Positions 61,871 through 64,000 of a stretch of DNA of 64,000 bases are shown here, piece after piece. The stretch lies in assembly GCA_018268935.1 (NCBI GenBank), contig JAFDVS010000032.1, forward strand, positions 106,316 through 170,315. Reading direction: 5' to 3'. The notes beneath the pieces were generated by a model. It saw only the letters and a list, made by a program, of their open reading frames with translations. It did no database searches and was not told where the DNA came from. Origin of the DNA: Acidobacteriota bacterium (GTDB lineage Bacteria > Acidobacteriota > Terriglobia > Bryobacterales > Bryobacteraceae). The position numbers were made by a program, and so were the translations under genes. How positions within the stretch are numbered: the first letter of the stretch is position 1; every line of letters starts with the position of its first letter.

Positions 61871-63085
61871 TTAATGGGCGGTCCACTGCACCTTGGAAAG
61901 GTCAACGCCTTCCTTGAACATTTCGTAGAGCGGCGACAGTTCGCGCAGGTGCTGCACGACGCTGATGACTTTTTGCGCCACGTAATCCACTTCCTCTTCC
62001 GTGGTGAAGCGGCCAAGGCCGAAACGGATGGAGGAGTGCGCGATGTCGTCGCCGGCGCCGAGCGCTTTCAGCACGTAGCTCGGTTCGAGCGTTGCGGAGG
62101 TACAAGCCGATCCGCTCGATACGGCAACGTCATTGATGCCCATCAGCAACGATTCGCCTTCGACGAATGCAAAGCTGATGTTGAGATTGTGAGGCAGGCG
62201 CGATTCCATGGTGCCGTTGATATACACTTCGTCGAGCGCCGTCTCCAACTTCGCGCGCAGTTTGTCGCGCAGCGTACGGAGGCGCACCGACTCGGTGGCC
62301 ATTTCCTTGCGGCAGAGTTCGCAGGCTTCGCCGAGGCCGACGATGCCCGGGACGTTGAGCGTGCCGGAACGCATGCCGCGTTCGTGGCCGCCGCCGTCGA
62401 TTTGCGCGGTGAGCTGTACGCGCGGGCTCTTGCGGCGCACGTAGAGGGCGCCGACGCCCTTGGGTCCATAAAGCTTGTGGCCGGAGATCGACAGGAGGTC
62501 GATGTTGTCTTCGAGCACGTTCACCGGGACTTTGCCGACTGCCTGCACGGCGTCGGTATGGAAGAGCACGCCCTTCTCCTTGGCCAGCTTGCCGATTTCG
62601 CGGACGGGCTGGATGACGCCGATTTCATTGTTGGCGTACATGATGGAGATGAGGATGGTCTTGTCGGTGATTGACTCGCGCAACATGTCCATGTCGATCA
62701 AGCCGGAAGCCAGCACGGGTAGATAGGTGATGCGATAGCCGTGCTTTTCGAGGCGCTTGCAGGTGTCGAGGGTGGCCTTGTGCTCCGTGGCCGCCGTAAT
62801 GATGTGGTTGCCGCGTTCGGCATACATCTCGGCAACACCTTTGATGGCGAGGTTATTGGACTCGGTGGCCCCGCTGGTGATGACGATTTCCTTGGCGTTG
62901 GCGCCGATCAGAGTTGCAATCTGTTTGCGGGCCTTCTCCACTGCCTCCTCGGCTTCCCAGCCGAAGGCGTGGTTGCGGCTGGCCGCATTGCCGAATTTGG
63001 ACGTGAGATAGGGCATCATCGCTTCCAGCACCCGCGGGTCCAGCGGGGTGGTGGCGTGATAATCCATGTAAATCGGTAAGTTCAT
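61871..63085 (-). CDS. iscS: IscS, cysteine desulfurase
   Basis: 404 residues. PLP enzyme with Lys204 in [12 protein letters not shown] and the catalytic Cys328 in [14 protein letters not shown], numbering close to E. coli Isc[21 protein letters not shown] and [13 protein letters not shown] are diagnostic. It takes sulfur from cysteine and passes it to IscU and other acceptors. Coupled to iscR upstream by an ATGA overlap (63082-63085). Confidence 0.96.
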   Translation of the reverse strand: MNLPIYMDYHATTPLDPRVLEAMMPYLTSKFGNAASRNHAFGWEAEEAVEKARKQIATLIGANAKEIVITSGATESNNLAIKGVAEMYAERGNHIITAATEHKATLDTCKRLEKHGYRITYLPVLASGLIDMDMLRESITDKTILISIMYANNEIGVIQPVREIGKLAKEKGVLFHTDAVQAVGKVPVNVLEDNIDLLSISGHKLYGPKGVGALYVRRKSPRVQLTAQIDGGGHERGMRSGTLNVPGIVGLGEACELCRKEMATESVRLRTLRDKLRAKLETALDEVYINGTMESRLPHNLNISFAFVEGESLLMGINDVAVSSGSACTSATLEPSYVLKALGAGDDIAHSSIRFGLGRFTTEEEVDYVAQKVISVVQHLRELSPLYEMFKEGVDLSKVQWTAH

Positions 63086-63552
63086 ATGGGCAACTCCTGC
63101 ATGTTTGAACCGGGGGCGGGCTCTAGTGTGTAGAGCCTGGAAGCGGGACTATCGTCGTTCATGTCTGCAATTGTGATGTTCGCCAGCAGCCCGAGGATTC
63201 CTTCATGAATCTTGCGAAGCGGCTCTCGCACATTACAAGACTGGGACTGGCCACAGGCGCCATGATCGGTGAAGCACGACGTGAGAATGATGGGACCGTC
63301 GATGGAGCGGATCACTTCGAGCGCATTAATTGAGGTGGCCTCGCGGGCCAATCGATAGCCGCCGTTGGTACCGTGTTCGGACCGAAGGAAGCCGCTCTTC
63401 ACCAGTTTTTGCAACACTTTGGCGAGCAGAGGCAGGGGGATGTGGTACGTTTCGGCGATTTCCTTAGCGCTGGAAGAGCCGTTCGGGCCCTGCGTGGAAA
63501 GATGTTTCAACGCGATCAACCCGTAATCGGCCTTTTTGGTCAGCTTCAACAC
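63082..63552 (-). CDS. iscR: IscR, Fe-S-sensing Rrf2 regulator
   Basis: 156 residues from a GTG at 63552. The Rrf2 helix-turn-helix is [18 protein letters not shown] with [25 protein letters not shown], and Cys93, Cys100 and Cys106 form C-x6-C-x5-C, the cluster-ligand spacing of IscR-type Rrf2 proteins (E. coli has C-x5-C-x5-C). It would bind a [2Fe-2S] cluster and repress the isc operon in its holo form. Three GACC-type palindromes lie in the promoter just upstream, supporting autoregulation. Confidence 0.95.
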   Translation of the reverse strand: MLKLTKKADYGLIALKHLSTQGPNGSSSAKEIAETYHIPLPLLAKVLQKLVKSGFLRSEHGTNGGYRLAREATSINALEVIRSIDGPIILTSCFTDHGACGQSQSCNVREPLRKIHEGILGLLANITIADMNDDSPASRLYTLEPAPGSNMQELPI

Positions 63553-63632
63553 GACTAGTTTGGTCCTAGATCCAGTTTAGCCAATGCGACCAAAACGGTC
63601 AAGTATCGGACGACCATTTTGGTCGGAGATAC
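63553..63632 (-). promoter_or_regulatory. isc promoter with three IscR-like operators
   Basis: Three sites of the form GACC-N5-GGTC lie in 72 bp: GACCATTTTGGTC (63612-63624), GACCAAAACGGTC (63588-63600) and a variant GACTAGTTTGGTC (63553-63565). The first extends outward with GTATC ... GATAC (63603-63607/63628-63632). On the minus strand a TTGACC -35 (63602-63597) and TAAACT -10 (63579-63574) are 17 bp apart; the middle operator overlaps the -35. The core resembles the IscR type-1 box pattern GACT-N5-AGTC. Confidence 0.75.
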
Positions 63633-63655
63633 ATTGAACGGTTATTTTTGCGGGT

Positions 63656-63895
63656 CTAACGGTGGGAATGCTGGCGTATGCGGCTGAACGGTTTCGGTGG
63701 TTGCGCGGTGGGTTGAACGAGACTCTGGCGCGGTTCGAAATGCGGGTGTGGATGGGCCTGTAGCCGGCGTACCGCTTCGCGGTTTTCCGGCCGGTTGGGG
63801 CAGATGCTACAGCGAGCTCCGCATTTGAAGCTTTCGCAGCACTTGGTGCGAATCATGACCAAGGTCTGGACGTTGTCGGTCGTGATGCAAGTCAT
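63656..63895 (-). CDS. Small cysteine-rich protein
   Basis: 79 residues. The N-terminal half has five Cys in RTKCCESFKCGARCSICPNR, spaced CC-x4-C-x3-C-x2-C, then PENREAVRRL; the C-terminal half is His/Pro-rich (HPHPHFEPRQ). A sigma70-like promoter on the minus strand (TTGACG at 63941-63936, 17 bp, TACACT at 63918-63913) lies 18 bp upstream of the ATG, which supports expression. The Cys set suggests binding of zinc or an Fe-S cluster, and the location upstream of iscR is suggestive; the family was not identified. Confidence 0.6.
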   Translation of the reverse strand: MTCITTDNVQTLVMIRTKCCESFKCGARCSICPNRPENREAVRRLQAHPHPHFEPRQSLVQPTAQPPKPFSRIRQHSHR

Positions 63896-63912
63896 TTGCA
63901 GTAACTAATCGC

Positions 63913-63941
63913 AGTGTATCACCGGTGGGTGTGCGCGTCAA
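63913..63941 (-). promoter_or_regulatory. Promoter of the small Cys-rich gene
   Basis: On the minus strand TTGACG (63941-63936), 17 bp, TACACT (63918-63913), with transcription expected to start near 63906 and the ATG at 63895, so a leader of about ten bases. No Shine-Dalgarno sequence is seen in that short leader. Confidence 0.55.
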
Positions 63942-63976
63942 AGAAAAAATTCGGGCGTGGGTATATAATCGCCGGG

Positions 63977-64000
63977 ATGGTGCGTCCTGAAAGACGCGTT
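63977..64000 (+). CDS. Possible start of a plus-strand gene at the right edge
   Basis: A TATAAT hexamer (63964-63969) is followed by an ATG at 63977, and the frame stays open for 8 codons to the window end (MVRPERRV). No good -35 is seen and no ribosome site precedes the ATG, so the call rests on the -10 alone. The same bases could form a small hairpin (GCGTC/GACGC). Low confidence. Confidence 0.2.

Overview
The window looks like chromosomal DNA of a Gram-negative acidobacterium, most likely a relative of Solibacter/Bryobacter. The evidence is family content only: an orphan MacB/FtsX-type permease paired with a PadR regulator, an Oar-like TonB-dependent receptor with a carboxypeptidase-regulatory N-terminus, FG-GAP and NHL propellers, tandem sulfatases, Tat-exported enzymes, and Kdo/lipid A biosynthesis. 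No rRNA, tRNA, CRISPR array, insertion sequence or prophage was recognised. About 66 protein-coding genes (two running off the edges, one of them doubtful) and one clear pseudogene are called. Genes are tightly packed, and most convergent pairs overlap at their 3' ends.

Layout. 0-5 kb: PadR plus permease (partial), NUDIX hydrolase, FG-GAP surface protein, small membrane protein. 5-9 kb: a tight four-gene operon (GntR regulator, slipin, erythromycin-esterase-like enzyme, CxxCH protein) behind a promoter with a palindromic operator. 9-17 kb: PQQ propeller with EF-hands, Xre regulator with membrane partner, GNAT, exported propeller, metallophosphoesterase, and an astacin-BACON protease behind a structured leader; the two largest non-coding stretches are here. 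17-26 kb: MFS transporter, 2'-5' RNA ligase-like protein, a WaaA-LpxK fusion, RidA, membrane protein, and an alpha/beta hydrolase-cupin fusion. 26-34 kb: TonB receptor with DUF4198 partner, Phd/ParE module, sugar-isomerase/DJ-1/oxidoreductase cluster, dCMP deaminase. 34-40 kb: HAD phosphatase, RIC repair protein, hemerythrin, NapH-like ferredoxin, membrane proteins, cyclopropane synthase. 40-51 kb: TPR and membrane proteins, NHL propeller, two sulfatases, paired SPFH proteins with a Wzz-like protein, enolase-superfamily enzyme. 51-58 kb: response regulator, NADP-IDH, purE-purK, vapBC, exported TenA, Uma2 remnant. 58-64 kb: a complete isc operon lacking ferredoxin (iscR-iscS-iscU-iscA-hscB-hscA-iscX, minus strand) with three operator-like palindromes, then a small Cys-rich protein.

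Two window-wide patterns stand out. The plus strand is C-rich over roughly the first 15 kb and G-rich from about 22 to 57 kb regardless of gene direction, so a GC-skew sign change lies inside the window. Several well-formed inverted repeats sit where regulation would be expected: the isc promoter, vapBC, Phd/ParE, the RIC start codon, the GntR and Xre genes, and the cfa/TPR divergent gap. Functions are inferred from motifs and family resemblance; no database search was possible.
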